A DNA stretch of 64,000 nt from an uncultured Roseateles sp. (GTDB lineage: Bacteria; Pseudomonadota; Gammaproteobacteria; Burkholderiales; Burkholderiaceae): assembly GCA_946886855.1 (NCBI GenBank), contig CAMPJJ010000002.1, positions 57,951-121,950 of the forward strand, in the 5' to 3' direction. A program made the translations under genes and the position numbers. The notes beneath the pieces are model-generated. The model had not been told where the DNA came from, ran no database searches, and saw nothing but the letters and a program-made list of their open reading frames with translations. This document shows, piece by piece, positions 62,346 to 64,000 of this stretch (the stretch's first letter is position 1; each line of letters begins with the position of its first letter).

Positions 62346-62657
62346 ATGAGAAACGCCTTGTTCATCTCCGCGGCCCTCGCCGCCACCTTGAGCGCGCCCA
62401 GCGCCTTCGCCAGCCCCGAGCTGGCGCAGAAGAAGAACTGCATGGCCTGCCATGCCGTCGACAAGAAGCTGGTCGGTCCCGCCTACAAGGACGTCGCGGC
62501 CAAGTACGCCGGCGACAAGGACGCCGTGAAGAAGCTGTCCGAGAAGATCATCAAGGGCGGCTCCGGCGTCTGGGGGCCGGTGCCGATGCCGGCCAACACG
62601 CAGGTCAACCCCGCGGAAGCCGAGCAACTCGCCAAGTGGATCCTGACGACGAAGTGA
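62346..62657 (+). CDS. Periplasmic c-type cytochrome (cytochrome c8/c551-like)
   Basis: A 103-residue cytochrome with signal peptide (cleavage after A-F-A). Haem attachment is C-M-A-C-H near residue 32; the distal Met is in G-P-V-P-M-P-A-N. A small electron carrier for a terminal oxidase or nitrite reductase is expected. It is followed by a terminator at 62712. Confidence 0.93.
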   Translation: MRNALFISAALAATLSAPSAFASPELAQKKNCMACHAVDKKLVGPAYKDVAAKYAGDKDAVKKLSEKIIKGGSGVWGPVPMPANTQVNPAEAEQLAKWILTTK

Positions 62658-62711
62658 CCCGGGGCGGGGCGTGCGGCAAGTCCCGCACGTCGCCCGCTGC
62701 GCCAAGCATCG

Positions 62712-62735
62712 AGGCCCTCCGGGGCCTTTTCCTTT
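62712..62735 (+). terminator. Terminator of the cytochrome c gene
   Basis: 6-bp stem AGGCCC / GGGCCT with a 4-nt loop, followed by TTT-CC-TTTTT. It abuts the end of the convergent HTH gene. Confidence 0.75.
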
Positions 62736-62736
62736 T

Positions 62737-63264
62737 TCAGGCCACGAGCTTGAACAGCTCGTCGCGCCGCCGCTCGTCCAGGTGACGGCTCTCGCGGGCG
62801 AGGTTGACGGCCTTGGCCACCGTCGCGAGCTCGAGCACCGACTCGTCGATCCTGTAGCCGCCGCGCCCCTGCATCCAGCGCAGCACGTCCCACAGGTGCC
62901 AGACCGAGGACGAGTTGCCTTCGTGGATCGGCGACGGAAAGCTCATCGGGTGCGTCAGCATCAGCTTGCGCATGTTCTGGCGGGACACGCCCACCAGCGT
63001 CGCCACGTCGGTCAGGCCGACCATGTCGGGGCCCGCCTCGATCAGGCGCGCGCCGGGGATGGCCTTGCGGACCTCGCGCAGCGCGCCCAGCAGGGCCTGG
63101 TCGGCCCGCTCGGCGGCGCGGGCGAAGCTCAGCATCAACCGGCCGCGCAGGCCCACGGCGACCCGCGCGTCCTTGCAGCCGACGGACGCCAGCCGTTGCT
63201 TCAAGGGCTCTTCCTCGCAGTCCTGCGGCGGCATCTGGTACTTGAGCATGAACGAATATTCCAC
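62737..63264 (-). CDS. HTH DNA-binding protein (MerR/AlpA-like helix)
   Basis: A 175-residue protein. The GTG start at 63264 has a perfect AAGGAG 6 nt upstream. The N-terminal 70 residues contain conserved Cys at C-E-E-E and G-C-K-D-A; around 105-125 lies an HTH-like V-G-L-T-D-V-A-T-L-V-G-V-S-R-Q-N-M-R-K-L. I do not recognise the family. The region 63265-63599 upstream holds only the acs terminator and no gene. Confidence 0.65.
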   Translation of the reverse strand: MEYSFMLKYQMPPQDCEEEPLKQRLASVGCKDARVAVGLRGRLMLSFARAAERADQALLGALREVRKAIPGARLIEAGPDMVGLTDVATLVGVSRQNMRKLMLTHPMSFPSPIHEGNSSSVWHLWDVLRWMQGRGGYRIDESVLELATVAKAVNLARESRHLDERRRDELFKLVA

Positions 63265-63492
63265 AAACGACTCCTTCTGTGAGGGGGGCGTCCGGCGCGC
63301 CGTGTCGCCCGAGCGCCGCCAAGATCGCGGGGACCGCTCCTGGCGGAACGGAGCCGGGATTCTTCGTCCGGGGCCGCCCAGGTTCCACAACCCGTGGGAG
63401 TGTGGATGCCGCCTCCCCTGCCACGAGAAGGTCAGCCGGTCCCGCACTTCCTGCCGTCCAGGCGGTTGTCACATTGCGCCTGCGCAAGAAAA

Positions 63493-63512
63493 AGCCCCGC
63501 GACAGCGGGGCT
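63493..63512 (-). terminator. Rho-independent terminator of acs
   Basis: 8-bp stem AGCCCCGC / GCGGGGCT, 4-nt loop, followed on the minus strand by TTTTTCTT. It lies 88 bp after the acs stop, within the otherwise empty stretch 63265-63599. Confidence 0.85.
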
Positions 63513-63599
63513 CGGGGGTGTTCTCAGAGGAGGAACGCTCAAGGAACCGATGACAACGCGGGTGGCACGTGCCTCCCGCGCGGGGCCCGGCCGGCGTTC

Positions 63600-64000
<401 letters not shown>

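Overview
The window is GC-rich, densely packed chromosomal DNA from a betaproteobacterium of the order Burkholderiales. A Roseateles/Mitsuaria/Rubrivivax-like member is the best guess. The evidence is the rpsP-rimM-trmD-rplS ribosomal/tRNA operon, the DUF3579-argD-argF block, a Ser/Thr kinase fused to a universal stress domain, the small Trp-rich TIGR04438 protein, a Bug-type periplasmic binding protein, an Omp32-like porin and a PEP-CTERM protein. I saw no prophage, insertion sequence, CRISPR array or rRNA. There is one tRNA (Val, anticodon CAC).

Layout. 1-2730: start of a large Ig-like repeat surface protein that runs off the left edge. 2.9-6.9 kb: MHS-family symporter, DsbA-like isomerase, DUF1289 and YbaK genes, hotdog thioesterase. 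6.9-10.3 kb: a tight three-gene operon (glyoxalase/questin-oxidase fusion, MFS pump, Cys-rich HTH regulator) behind a palindromic AT-rich site. 10.3-15.5 kb: tyrosine phosphatase, AAA ATPase, pseudouridine synthase, SDR, CobD/CbiB-like protein, CoA-type Nudix. 15.5-18.2 kb: rplS/trmD/rimM/rpsP with two visible promoters. 18.1-28.2 kb: mainly housekeeping genes (GNAT, Pit phosphate transporter with its DUF47 partner, folK, pcnB, hda, sirB1-like, murJ, rpsT). 28.3-33.1 kb: hydrolase/carboxypeptidase pair, then argD-argF. 34.3-36.9 kb: metallophosphoesterase, kinase-USP and Cys-cluster protein in one run.

36.9-45 kb: a TPR lipoprotein, then a starch locus with an exported pullulanase divergent from two exported GH13 amylases. 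Two near-identical palindromic sites lie in the shared control region. 45-54 kb is the most accessory-like part: a Tat-type amidohydrolase with a Cys-rich tail, a small-protein/Doc toxin pair whose Doc gene is frameshifted, a lipoprotein hydrolase, a PEP-CTERM SGNH-like protein, and a porin/LysR/Bug cluster. 54-64 kb returns to metabolism and core functions: LhgO-like oxidoreductase, DUF4743 Nudix, tRNA-Val, dnaQ, lgt, a TPR protein, a LysR regulator divergent from ilvD, cytochrome c, an HTH protein, and the C-terminal part of acetyl-CoA synthetase at the right edge.

The best candidate for an undescribed system is the 6.9-10.3 kb operon. It has the parts of a self-contained sensing, conversion and export module, possibly for a quinone-like aromatic compound. 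The other items most worth a second look are the paired sites of the starch locus, the internal rplS promoter that overlaps the end of trmD, and the broken Doc module. All functional assignments come from reading sequence motifs; no database search was possible.
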